Positions 45,150-53,991 of a stretch of 64,000 bases of DNA are shown piece after piece. This stretch comes from JBBKWU01 sp037969035. GTDB lineage: Bacteria > Pseudomonadota > Alphaproteobacteria > Micavibrionales > Micavibrionaceae. The position numbers and the translations under genes were made by a program. The notes under the pieces are model-generated. The model ran no database searches. It was given only the letters and a program-made list of their open reading frames with translations, and had not been told where the DNA came from. The stretch spans positions 1 to 64,000 of the forward strand of contig JBBKWU010000014.1 in NCBI GenBank assembly GCA_037969035.1, read 5' to 3'. Each line of letters opens with the position of its first letter. Position 1 is the first letter of the stretch.

Positions 45150-46196
45150 ATGCGTCACAAATATCTGAAAACATTAATTTTTATGGCTCTCGGCCTTATG
45201 CTTCTCGCGCCGCTCATATGGGTGGGCGTTATCGCGTTTGCAACCCATCGCGCCGAAAGCAAAGCACAGGATTTAATTCAAAGCGCCTATAGCCAATACA
45301 CCCCCACGACCGACGATGAAAAAATCATTGCTCTCGCCAAAACGGTTTACACGCGCTTTGACCATAACGACCCGAACCATTCACTTTTGCTACGGCTGCG
45401 CCCTTATTTAACCAATAAACGCCTGCCGTCGTTCTTGCGCCTACCCAATGGTGTGATTGAAACAGAAATTGAAACAGGGCTGTGCGATAACGCCGCACGA
45501 ATGCTTTCCTTTATGCTGAACCAAGAGGGCTATGCGTCCTTACAATGGAACATGGTGACCGACAGCGCGGGACATTCTGCGCTGCTTGTGACAACCCCTG
45601 ATGGGCGCGAAGGTTTTGTCGACCCATTCTATGGTTACTACGCCACACAAACCGCTACGGGTGAGTTAATAAGCGCCAATGAGGCACAAACAAAAATGCG
45701 TGCGGGGCAGCAACGCTCTGAAATCTTTATGCCCTTTGATGAAAGCAGCAAATCCGTCTTCTACGACAACTTCGCCACCGCGATGATGGCCGGCGAAGGA
45801 TTTGATCTGCGCATCGAAGCCACATTGCCAAAACTTGAACACGGTGAGCCCCTCATTTTAGGTGAAATCAACGACGCGCCCAAAGATGTTATGAAAGCCG
45901 CTATGACACACGGCATGACGCCTTATTGGCAATATATGGGGCATCGTTACAACCGCGAATGGGTGCGCGTTCTTAAGGCTTCCGAGCCTGTCAAAATCGT
46001 TATGACGCTCACGGCACCTGCTGAAAAAAGCGTGCTGACCGCAACGCCTGCGCCAATCGTGAACGGCAACAAACTGACATGGACATTAAACAGCGGTGAT
46101 GAAATCACCTTTCGCGACGGGCTGGCGCGTATATCCCTCAAACGTATGAACAGCTATATTGATGTTGACCAAATTGCTGTTTACCCGATTGATTAA
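45150..46196 (+). CDS. Membrane-anchored transglutaminase-like protein, unknown role (348 aa)
   Basis: One N-terminal membrane helix (FMALGLMLLAPLIWVGVIAF) anchors a periplasmic domain. A transglutaminase/papain-type triad is suggested by Cys near 111 (GLCDNAARMLSFML), His near 142 (SAGHSALLVTTPDGR) and Asp near 157 (GFVDPFYGYY), in the right order and spacing. The C-terminal 90 residues look like a beta-sandwich (VKIVMTLTAPAEKSV, GDEITFRDGLARISL). The reaction could be transfer, proteolysis or none; sequence alone does not tell. A weak promoter (TTGACA at 45116-45121) lies just upstream. Confidence 0.7.
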   Translation: MRHKYLKTLIFMALGLMLLAPLIWVGVIAFATHRAESKAQDLIQSAYSQYTPTTDDEKIIALAKTVYTRFDHNDPNHSLLLRLRPYLTNKRLPSFLRLPNGVIETEIETGLCDNAARMLSFMLNQEGYASLQWNMVTDSAGHSALLVTTPDGREGFVDPFYGYYATQTATGELISANEAQTKMRAGQQRSEIFMPFDESSKSVFYDNFATAMMAGEGFDLRIEATLPKLEHGEPLILGEINDAPKDVMKAAMTHGMTPYWQYMGHRYNREWVRVLKASEPVKIVMTLTAPAEKSVLTATPAPIVNGNKLTWTLNSGDEITFRDGLARISLKRMNSYIDVDQIAVYPID

Positions 46197-46335
46197 TCAC
46201 GCAACAAAATGCTCTATCATCATCATATTGTGGAAAAAATGGCTTTCCCCAATAATTTCATGGCACTAAAAATAAAATCTATCTATAGTGACCGATAATA
46301 GCTGAAATAATTTAGGACAAAGGGCCTTTCTAGGG

Positions 46336-48513
46336 ATGAGCAATAACTCTGCCAGAAAAAAGGACGACCGCGATAATACGATTATCGCCCTACTCGATAT
46401 TCTCGGCCAGCGTATGCTGGACAGCGAGGGCGAACGCATCGACATGCGCGAAAAACTGGAGGCTCTATTCGAGCAATCTGGCGACAACGAACAAGCCTGC
46501 CTTAGCCTTCAGCACAAACTAAACCATACAGAGGCCACGAGCAAAACAGTAGCCAAGCGTCAAAAAGAAATCGAAAACCTGCTTGAAAGCCAAGCCGATA
46601 AGGTCGAGCGCGCCTATGCCATGACCGAAAAAATCGAAGAAGCAATGGCACAGCAAGCGCGTATTAATCGCCGCCTTGATAAGCTCGTGCAGGACAAAAC
46701 CCGCATGATCGGCAAGCTTGACCGTATCGAAGAAACCGTTATCGAAACGCAAGAAGCACTTCACGCCAATGCGATGGTGATGTTGTCTGGCCGCGATGCG
46801 CCGCACATTCCTGTCGACATGTCACAAAAGCACAAGGACAGCAGCAACGTTGAAGACACAACATGGTGGCAGCGTGCCTTTTCTCCACAAAATGCAGGCG
46901 TTGCCGCGATGGTCAGCCTTGCCATTTTCTGTGGTTGGGGCCTGAGCCAAATTCCGTATACGGAACTTGCTAATTCTTACCAGAACAACCAAAACGCCGC
47001 TGTCGTTGCGAGTAACGAGACAAATAATGACGCGGGCGATGAGCAGAGCTTTGAAAACGTTTTAGCAAACATCGCCCCTGCCGCCGCACCTGATGCTGAA
47101 ACAATTGCTGCCGAAACCACCGTCGATAACGGCATGGATTTATTTGAAAACAACACAGATGCCGAGCTTCTCTCACAAATGGAAGAAGACCCAGACGCGC
47201 TTGCTGCTGCGTTAAACGAGATTGAACCGGGCACAGGCGCAACACCACCTGAAAACCTTGCCACAAATGCTGTGCAAGAAAAGATAGAAGACACAGAAAC
47301 AGCCCCTGTTGCTGAAGCAAAAGTAACAAAGGCCGCGCTACCGACACCGCTTCCTGCAAAAACTGAAGTCAAAGAACCAAACGTCAATGACTTCATTGCC
47401 GCACAAGCTGGCAAAGGTAGTATCGCAAGCCGTATCACGCCTGATGCTGGCTTACCTGACGTTATCAAATTAATCGAAGACAAAGCCTTCGAAGGCATTG
47501 CCGAAGCGCAGCACGATCTCGCCGCGATTTACACCGCAGGTCATGGTGGCGTGACGATAGACTACGAAAAAGCCGCCACTTGGTTCCGCGAGGCTGCTGT
47601 TAATGGTGTTGCCAATGCGCGTTATAACCTCGGTGTTCTTTACCACCAAGGGCTTGGCGTTCCACAAAACATCGACACGGCCTTCGGTTGGTATCGTGCC
47701 GCTGCAAAAGCTGGTCATCCCGAAGCACAATACAACTTAGGCATTGCCTATATCGAAGGCATCGGCACACCGTATGATCCCGCCAAAGCCGCAGATAATT
47801 TCAAAAACGCCGCAAAAGCAGGCATCCTTGAAGCCGCCTACAATCTTGGTCTGATCTACGAAAACGGCCTATTGGGTAGTGCTGAACCTGGTGAAGCGTT
47901 GAAATGGTACAAACTCTCCGCCGACCTTGGTAGCGCAGAAGGCAAGACCGCGCTTGAGCAACTAGCAAAAATCATGGAAGTCGACCCAAAAAACGTGAAG
48001 GCCTATACGGTCACACAGCAAAAGTCAGGTCAGAACGCTGCCCCGTCTTATGCAACGGATAGCACACCACCACAAAAACAAACATCTGCGCCGCAAACAC
48101 AACCTGCGACCAAAGCAGCCAGCAACACGAACGACAAAAACACAGAGCTTTCCGTTGGCACGTTGCGCCCTGAAGATATTTTGCAAAGCATTGATAATTC
48201 AGCCGAGACAGCAGAAAGCATAATTGAAACCTTCCCAACGCTTCCTGCATCTGCATTGACCGATGTGTCCGACAACATGCACAAAGACCAAGCCGTATTG
48301 GCACAGATACAAGAGCAGCTCATGCGTGTTGGTCTATACCCGGGCCCTGCCGATGGCATGATGGGTCCGATGACCGCAGACGCGATTTTGTCCTATCAGG
48401 AAATGTATGACCTGCCACATAGCGGCAAACCAAGTCAGGCACTTCTCGTGCATATGCTGGCTGGTGAAATCGGTAGCTCACTACCGCAATATGGCTCACG
48501 CGAAGACGAATAA
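46336..48513 (+). CDS. PodJ-like protein: coiled coil, TM, Sel1 repeats, peptidoglycan-binding
   Basis: The first 160 residues form a cytoplasmic coiled coil (AKRQKEIENLLESQADKVER). One membrane helix follows near residue 190 (NAGVAAMVSLAIFCGWGLSQ). The periplasmic part has a low-complexity Ala/Glu/Thr linker, then about four Sel1 repeats (about 385-540: NARYNLGVLYHQGLGVPQNI, AQYNLGIAYIEGIGTPYDPA). A peptidoglycan-binding domain closes it (about 655-715: AQIQEQLMRVGLYPGPADGM). That order is known from PodJ-type polar localisation proteins, which place pili, flagella or holdfast. It is shorter than Caulobacter PodJ. A role in polarity is inferred. Confidence 0.85.
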   Translation: MSNNSARKKDDRDNTIIALLDILGQRMLDSEGERIDMREKLEALFEQSGDNEQACLSLQHKLNHTEATSKTVAKRQKEIENLLESQADKVERAYAMTEKIEEAMAQQARINRRLDKLVQDKTRMIGKLDRIEETVIETQEALHANAMVMLSGRDAPHIPVDMSQKHKDSSNVEDTTWWQRAFSPQNAGVAAMVSLAIFCGWGLSQIPYTELANSYQNNQNAAVVASNETNNDAGDEQSFENVLANIAPAAAPDAETIAAETTVDNGMDLFENNTDAELLSQMEEDPDALAAALNEIEPGTGATPPENLATNAVQEKIEDTETAPVAEAKVTKAALPTPLPAKTEVKEPNVNDFIAAQAGKGSIASRITPDAGLPDVIKLIEDKAFEGIAEAQHDLAAIYTAGHGGVTIDYEKAATWFREAAVNGVANARYNLGVLYHQGLGVPQNIDTAFGWYRAAAKAGHPEAQYNLGIAYIEGIGTPYDPAKAADNFKNAAKAGILEAAYNLGLIYENGLLGSAEPGEALKWYKLSADLGSAEGKTALEQLAKIMEVDPKNVKAYTVTQQKSGQNAAPSYATDSTPPQKQTSAPQTQPATKAASNTNDKNTELSVGTLRPEDILQSIDNSAETAESIIETFPTLPASALTDVSDNMHKDQAVLAQIQEQLMRVGLYPGPADGMMGPMTADAILSYQEMYDLPHSGKPSQALLVHMLAGEIGSSLPQYGSREDE

Positions 48514-48530
48514 TCTCAGTCTCAACCTCG

Positions 48531-49445
48531 TTAATACCGCACAGGACGATTTAATGTCCCACCACGCACCCACCATTTTGGGTGCGCCAATGATATTTTC
48601 TCCGCCGCATCCAAGAGCGCGCCCTCATCATCAAACAACCCAAAGCACGTCGCACCACTGCCCGACATGCGTGATAACGCACAACCAGATTGCTGATCGA
48701 GCAACGTCAGCACATCGGCAATTTCTGGTGCGTGGCTCATCGCGGCGTGGGTTAAATCATTATGCTGCGCCCGTAAAAAATCCAAAAACGCGTCCTTATC
48801 CGATAAATCTGCAGGCACATCCACAGTCGGACGAAAGCCGCCCTCATACTGCATGAACACATCCTTTGTCCCGCAAGAGCGCACAGGGTTCACGAGCAGC
48901 ACAGGCATCTCCAACATCCCCGCATCCACAGGCTTCACCTTGCTCACCCCGCAAATCATCGCGGGCTTGCACTCCATACAGACAGGAACATCAGCACCCA
49001 AACCATTCATTAAATCATCCATATAGGGCGCGGTGTTTTTCGCGTTAATACCCCATAGCTCCATCAAACCCCAAATGGTTGCCGCCGCATCCGAAGATCC
49101 GCCGCCAATGCCCGATGATAATGGTAAATGTTTATGCAGCGTCAAACGGCAATTCAGATCACGCCGCGCAAGCCGCGAAAGCTCCCACGCGGCACGAACC
49201 GCCAAATTACCAGAGTCAGGGCTGGCATCTTTATCTTTGGCGGAAAAGCTGCCCGCAAAGGGGCCTTTGATATTAAAGCTAAAGCTGCTGGCTGGCTCGA
49301 ACTCTAACTTGTCACCGATATCGGCAAACGCCACCAATGAATCCAGCATGTGATAGCCATCATCACGACGCCCCGTGATATGAAGAAATAAGTTAATCTT
49401 GGCCGGCGCAAAAACAGTCATCGCGCGTAATGAGGGTTGTGACAT
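48531..49445 (-). CDS. ispE: 4-diphosphocytidyl-2-C-methyl-D-erythritol kinase
   Basis: This GHMP kinase phosphorylates CDP-methylerythritol in the MEP isoprenoid pathway. It opens with APAKINLFLHITGRRDDGYH, has the ATP-binding loop HLPLSSGIGGGSSDAAATIW (about residues 105-124) and ends with a GHMP C-terminal motif (RMSGSGATCFGLFDDEGA). At 304 aa it is normal. It follows the TPR gene on the minus strand with a 14-nt gap and converges on the PodJ-like gene. Confidence 0.95.
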   Translation of the reverse strand: MSQPSLRAMTVFAPAKINLFLHITGRRDDGYHMLDSLVAFADIGDKLEFEPASSFSFNIKGPFAGSFSAKDKDASPDSGNLAVRAAWELSRLARRDLNCRLTLHKHLPLSSGIGGGSSDAAATIWGLMELWGINAKNTAPYMDDLMNGLGADVPVCMECKPAMICGVSKVKPVDAGMLEMPVLLVNPVRSCGTKDVFMQYEGGFRPTVDVPADLSDKDAFLDFLRAQHNDLTHAAMSHAPEIADVLTLLDQQSGCALSRMSGSGATCFGLFDDEGALLDAAEKISLAHPKWWVRGGTLNRPVRY

Positions 49446-49459
49446 ACGCTATCCCGCGA

Positions 49460-51280
49460 TTACCTTTCTTGGCTTCTTGCCTCTTCACCTTGTGTGCCGG
49501 TGACCGTGGCGGTGTCCGTTTCCGCGTCCAGACCAAAGCGCATTTTCTTGCGGATTGTTTCGGCAAGGCTTTCATCTTCGGTCGCGTTCAGAGCGCGCTC
49601 CCATTGGAACCGTGCTTCCGTCTTACGACCAACGCGCCACAACGCATCACCAAAGTGATCATTGATCGTCGCATCATAAGGCAAAAGCTCGACGGCCTTA
49701 TCCAAGTACGGTACGGCCTCTTTATAATCGCCCATCATGTAAATCACCCACCCCAGCGAGTCCACGATATAACCATCGGTCGGGCGCAAGGATACAGCGC
49801 GCGTAATAAGCTCTTTTGATTTTTCAAGCTCCTTCCCCTGATCCGCCCAGCTATAGCCGAGATAGTTCAGCAAGTAAGGATGGTTCGGGCGGTACACAAG
49901 TGCTGCTTTCAAATCCGCTTCGGCTTTATCCCAATCACCTTCGCGCTCATACGCCATACCGCGCGCATAAAGCAAATACCAGTATTCTTCAGGTATGCTT
50001 TCCCCAATTGTCACGGCGGCTTTGTTATAAATTTTAAGTGCCGCGGCAAACTCCTCTTCCTCGCGGTACATGTCACCGATACGGATCAAAGACTCAACGT
50101 CATTATATTTAGTGAACAAATCTTCGAGCAACCCGATCGCCTTGTCCATGTCACCCGCGTCACTCCATAGCTCTGCAATACGGCGTTGCGAGTCCATATA
50201 ACGTTCGTGACCTTCAGGGATGCGCTCCAAAAGACCTATCGCCTCGGCATGACGTTCATTTCGAATAGCCGCATCCGCCAAAAGCAAATAAGCCGCAGGC
50301 ATATCCTCATCCAAAACCAATGCCATATTGGCAAATATCTTGGCGCTACTATCGCTAAGCTCGCGGTACAAAAGATAGGCCATATCATAAAACGCAAGAG
50401 CTTCCCCTTGGCGCACGTCGGTTACTTTGACCGTGCCAATCAGTTTATTCAGCACATCCATATCGCCTTTTTGCAGCGCATCGATTTTCTTTTGCAGTAA
50501 CTCGTTATTGCTGTTTTTAATAAACGCGCCTTGATACACAGGCAGCGCTTTTTCTGTATCGCCTAGATAAACATACATATCCGCCGCACGTTCCGCATCG
50601 ACTTCGTTCAAATTAATAACGGTCATCACATCGGAAAGCGTTTTACGCGCCTCGTCATCTTTCCCCATATAAATGGCGATCATCGCTTTGTGGAACGCGT
50701 GGAACGGTGTGTCGTTAAACCCATCGACCACATATGTATCCATCCCTGCTGATGCCCAGCCCTTCAAAAGCGGTGTGATAAACGAAGTCATATCTCCCGT
50801 TGGCATTTGGTCGAGGTAAGAAAGCGATGTCTCCAGATCGTTATCTGATAATTCCTTCACGATCAAAATCAGAAGCGCAAAGCTGTTTTCTGGTTCAAAC
50901 GCGAGCAATGCTGTCGCACGGCTTGCTGCGGTTTCGATATCACCTGCACCGATAGCCAAAATCATGGAGCGTTTGATAAGTTCGCTATTGGTAAGGTCAT
51001 CCTTAATCACCGCATCCAGAAAATCATTGGCTTGTTTCCAATCATAACTATTTTGCGCGAAATGGCTTGCCAGAAAATTACCTGCAAAGCCTGTCGGCTT
51101 GAAACGGCTTTCGTTTTTCATTGTGTTATATTGCGGCGAATATTGGTCGTAGATATCTTGAACGATCTTAACCTGATTGCCCTGCTCATATTCTTTGGCA
51201 ACATAGGTAAGCATTATGCTGGCGATACTGCCAATCAACAGGCCGCTTGCGACGATCAATATCAAAATTTTCTTTTTCAT
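49460..51280 (-). CDS. TPR-repeat protein, membrane-anchored (606 aa)
   Basis: An N-terminal hydrophobic segment (ILILIVASGLLIGSIASIML) serves as signal anchor or signal peptide. The rest is a run of TPR helices; the clearest units are in the C-terminal half (AYEREGDWDKAEADLKAALV, IYMMGDYKEAVPYLDKAVEL, DALWRVGRKTEARFQWERAL). It probably scaffolds a protein complex at the cell envelope. It lies between ETF-QO and ispE, an order known from other alphaproteobacteria. The specific partner cannot be told from sequence. Confidence 0.88.
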   Translation of the reverse strand: MKKKILILIVASGLLIGSIASIMLTYVAKEYEQGNQVKIVQDIYDQYSPQYNTMKNESRFKPTGFAGNFLASHFAQNSYDWKQANDFLDAVIKDDLTNSELIKRSMILAIGAGDIETAASRATALLAFEPENSFALLILIVKELSDNDLETSLSYLDQMPTGDMTSFITPLLKGWASAGMDTYVVDGFNDTPFHAFHKAMIAIYMGKDDEARKTLSDVMTVINLNEVDAERAADMYVYLGDTEKALPVYQGAFIKNSNNELLQKKIDALQKGDMDVLNKLIGTVKVTDVRQGEALAFYDMAYLLYRELSDSSAKIFANMALVLDEDMPAAYLLLADAAIRNERHAEAIGLLERIPEGHERYMDSQRRIAELWSDAGDMDKAIGLLEDLFTKYNDVESLIRIGDMYREEEEFAAALKIYNKAAVTIGESIPEEYWYLLYARGMAYEREGDWDKAEADLKAALVYRPNHPYLLNYLGYSWADQGKELEKSKELITRAVSLRPTDGYIVDSLGWVIYMMGDYKEAVPYLDKAVELLPYDATINDHFGDALWRVGRKTEARFQWERALNATEDESLAETIRKKMRFGLDAETDTATVTGTQGEEARSQER

Positions 51281-51289
51281 ACTTCTAAC

Positions 51290-52930
51290 CTACATATTCG
51301 GGTAATTGGGGCCACCGCCACCTTGCGGTACAGTCCAGTTAATATTCTGCGCGGGGTCTTTTATATCACAGGTTTTGCAATGAACACAGTTCTGCGCGTT
51401 AATCACAAACATCTTTGTGTTGTTTTCTTCGACAATCTCATAAACACCTGCAGGGCAATACCGTTGCGCAGGTTCGGCATATTTCGGTAGATTTTCATTC
51501 ACGGGAATGCTCGGGTCTTTCAACACCAAATGCGCGGGTTGGTTTTCCTCGTGGTTGGTGCCCGAAAATGAAACCGATGTCAGACGATCAAACGTCAGAA
51601 CATTATCGGGTTTTGGGTAATCAATCTTTGTCGCCTTATCCGCAGAGATCAGCGATGTATGATCGGCATGGTTTTTCAACGTCCATGGTGATTTACCAAA
51701 TGTAATCGTTTCCCACGCCGCATTCAACAAGCCCATCCAAAGCCCCTTATGAAAGCCGGGGCGAATATTGCGCACCGCTTTAAGCTCGCTCCAAATCCAG
51801 CTCGCCTTGAGCTTCTCAGAATACGCAACACATTCACGGGGCGCGTTATCGGTTACGAGCAGCTCAGCCAGTGCTTCTGCGGCCAACATGCCTGATTTCA
51901 TCGCGGTATGGTTACCCTTGATCTTTGGCACGTTCAAAAACCCTGCCGTATCCCCGATCAACAATCCACCCGCAAAAGTCAGTTTTGGCAAAGATTGAAA
52001 CCCGCCCTCAACCAACGCCCTTGCGCCATACGCAATACGGCGACCGCCTTCCAAATACTTGCGCACCTCTGGATGTGTTTTAAAACGCTGCATTTCTTCG
52101 AACGGTGACAGATACGGATTTTGGTAATCAAGCCCAACCACAAACCCGATCGAGATTTGATTGTCTTCCATATGGTACATCCATGATCCGCCATAGGTTT
52201 TTGTATCCATCGGCCAACCAATTGTATGCACCACCATGCCTTCGCTATGCTTAGCAGGGTCAATTTCCCAGATTTCCTTTACGCCTAGCCCATAAGTCTG
52301 CGGGTCGCTGTCTTTGCGTAAATCATATTTCGCGATGAGTTGTTTGGTTAGTGAGCCGTGGCAGCCTTCGGCAAACACCGTTTGCTTGGCATGGATTTCA
52401 ACACCGGGCTCAAAGAAATCTGTCTTTGCGCCGTCTTTGCCCACGCCCATATCGTTTGTGGCAACACCAATGACTTCACCTGTCGCGTTATAAAGAATTT
52501 CCGCACCAGCAAAGCCTGCAAATATTTCCACCTCAAGCGCTTCGGCTTGTTCCGCCAACCATTTTCCCAACGCACCGAGGCTAATGATATAGTTACCGTG
52601 GTTTTTCATTTGTGGCGGGTTAGGAAAGCCAAAGGCTTTCTTCTCCGTCAGAAACAAAAACTTGTCTTTCTTTGCTTGAACCTTCAGCGGCGCGCCTTTT
52701 CCCTTCCAATCAGGAATCAGCTCGTCCAGTGCTTTGGTTTCAAATACAGCTCCCGATAATAAATGCGAGCCCACTTCTGAGCCTTTTTCTAAAATACAGA
52801 CTGAAAGCTCAGGATTAATTTGCTTCAATCGGATGGCGCATGAAAGACCCGAAGGGCCTGCGCCAACAATCACAACGTCATAGTCCATGACTTCACGGTC
52901 TTCACGAATGGGGCTAATAGGTTCGGACAA
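51290..52930 (-). CDS. Electron transfer flavoprotein-ubiquinone oxidoreductase
   Basis: ETF-QO passes electrons from ETF (fatty and amino acid oxidation) to ubiquinone at the inner membrane. The FAD Rossmann motif is near the start (DYDVVIVGAGPSGLSCAIRL). Further family blocks are LSGAVFETKALDELIPDW and FAGGLLIGDTAGFLNVPKIK. The C-terminal 4Fe-4S cysteines are in RYCPAGVYEIVEEN and NAQNCVHCKTCDIKDP. At 546 aa it is full length. It leads the minus-strand group with the TPR gene and ispE, and is divergent from the UDG homologue. Confidence 0.96.
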   Translation of the reverse strand: MSEPISPIREDREVMDYDVVIVGAGPSGLSCAIRLKQINPELSVCILEKGSEVGSHLLSGAVFETKALDELIPDWKGKGAPLKVQAKKDKFLFLTEKKAFGFPNPPQMKNHGNYIISLGALGKWLAEQAEALEVEIFAGFAGAEILYNATGEVIGVATNDMGVGKDGAKTDFFEPGVEIHAKQTVFAEGCHGSLTKQLIAKYDLRKDSDPQTYGLGVKEIWEIDPAKHSEGMVVHTIGWPMDTKTYGGSWMYHMEDNQISIGFVVGLDYQNPYLSPFEEMQRFKTHPEVRKYLEGGRRIAYGARALVEGGFQSLPKLTFAGGLLIGDTAGFLNVPKIKGNHTAMKSGMLAAEALAELLVTDNAPRECVAYSEKLKASWIWSELKAVRNIRPGFHKGLWMGLLNAAWETITFGKSPWTLKNHADHTSLISADKATKIDYPKPDNVLTFDRLTSVSFSGTNHEENQPAHLVLKDPSIPVNENLPKYAEPAQRYCPAGVYEIVEENNTKMFVINAQNCVHCKTCDIKDPAQNINWTVPQGGGGPNYPNM

Positions 52931-53032
52931 CTTTGGTCTCCCTTTTCTTCATCATTGTCATCACGGGCGTGATCTGTATATGGTATAGATAATAGAGTCT
53001 GATCATCTATAAAGATAGAGCATACTATAGGA

Positions 53033-53875
53033 ATGACCAATTTAAAAACCCATATCGCAGCCCTTGAATGGCAGCTCGAAGCAGGCGTTGATATCGCCGT
53101 TGCGAACGACCCTGTTGATTCAACCGCCATGCCAGAGCGACCAAAGCGCGAAGACAAAGCCGCGCAGTCCGTTGGCAAAGCCGCAGCCGCAGCACAAGGC
53201 GCAGCCCCGACCATGGCCGCGCACGAAGCCCATGCCGAAGCCGTGCGCATCGCCAAAGCAGCCGCAACCCTAGATGAGCTACGCACTGCCATCGCCGCGT
53301 TTGACGGTATAGGCTTGAAAAAGACCGCCACCAACCTCGTGTTTGGCGATGGTAACCCCAAGGCACAAATCATGCTGATCGGTGACATGCCCGGTGCCGA
53401 TGAAGACCGTCAAGGCCTTCCTTTTGCGGGTGCTAACCTGAAACTTCTGGATAAAATGTTTGCCGCTATCGGACTTGACCGCAATAGCGAGGACGTGCAA
53501 AACGCGGTCTATGTCGCCAATATTCTAAACTTCCGCCCCCCGGGAAACCGCACACCAACGCCTGCGGAAATATCGCTTAGCCTTCCGTTCATTGAGAAAC
53601 ACATTGCGCTCGTCGCGCCTAAAATCTTGATTTTCATGGGTGGCATTACGGGAAAAACATTACTTCAAAAAACAGAAGGCATCTCTAAACTGCGCGGCAA
53701 CTTCCATGAATACACATCAATAACCGAAGGGCTTCACGATAATGCGCCCGCCGCCATTCCTGCGTTGGTCACGCACCACGCTTCCGCCCTTTTGGCAAAC
53801 CCTGCGCAGAAAAAACAAGCGTGGATGGATTTGTTGATGTTCCAACAAAAATTCAACGACATCACAACAAATTAA
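53033..53875 (+). CDS. Uracil-DNA glycosylase family 4 homologue without cysteines
   Basis: The catalytic fold is seen in motif A (LIGDMPGADEDRQGLPFAGA), the segment YVANILNFRPPGNRTPTPAE, and the motif-B region (VTHHASALLANPAQKKQAWM). The N-terminal 75 residues are Ala-rich and poorly conserved. Family-4 enzymes remove uracil from DNA and normally hold a 4Fe-4S cluster by four cysteines. This protein has no cysteine at all: the usual first Cys position reads FDGIGLKKTA, and the later one reads SLSLPFIEKH. The cluster is therefore absent, and activity is uncertain. Confidence 0.85.
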   Translation: MTNLKTHIAALEWQLEAGVDIAVANDPVDSTAMPERPKREDKAAQSVGKAAAAAQGAAPTMAAHEAHAEAVRIAKAAATLDELRTAIAAFDGIGLKKTATNLVFGDGNPKAQIMLIGDMPGADEDRQGLPFAGANLKLLDKMFAAIGLDRNSEDVQNAVYVANILNFRPPGNRTPTPAEISLSLPFIEKHIALVAPKILIFMGGITGKTLLQKTEGISKLRGNFHEYTSITEGLHDNAPAAIPALVTHHASALLANPAQKKQAWMDLLMFQQKFNDITTN

Positions 53876-53891
53876 AAATTATCACAAACAC

Positions 53892-53930
53892 TTACGTCAT
53901 ATAGTTACGTTATTTGATTACGTCATTTTG
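53892..53930. repeat. Three tandem 13-bp repeats (TTACGT) upstream of slt
   Basis: TTACGT starts at 53892, 53905 and 53918, exactly 13 bp apart. The units are TTACGTCATATAG, TTACGTTATTTGA and TTACGTCATTTTG. They lie 62-100 bp upstream of the slt start, in its promoter region, and could bind a regulator in tandem on nearly one helix face. A second small dyad, ACTCT-N5-AGAGT (53969-53983), sits just before the start codon. Confidence 0.6.
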
Positions 53931-53991
53931 TGAATTATTTTTGCTGTATTTTCTGGACATAGCCAAAAACTCTCGTTAAGAGTCAGCCATT

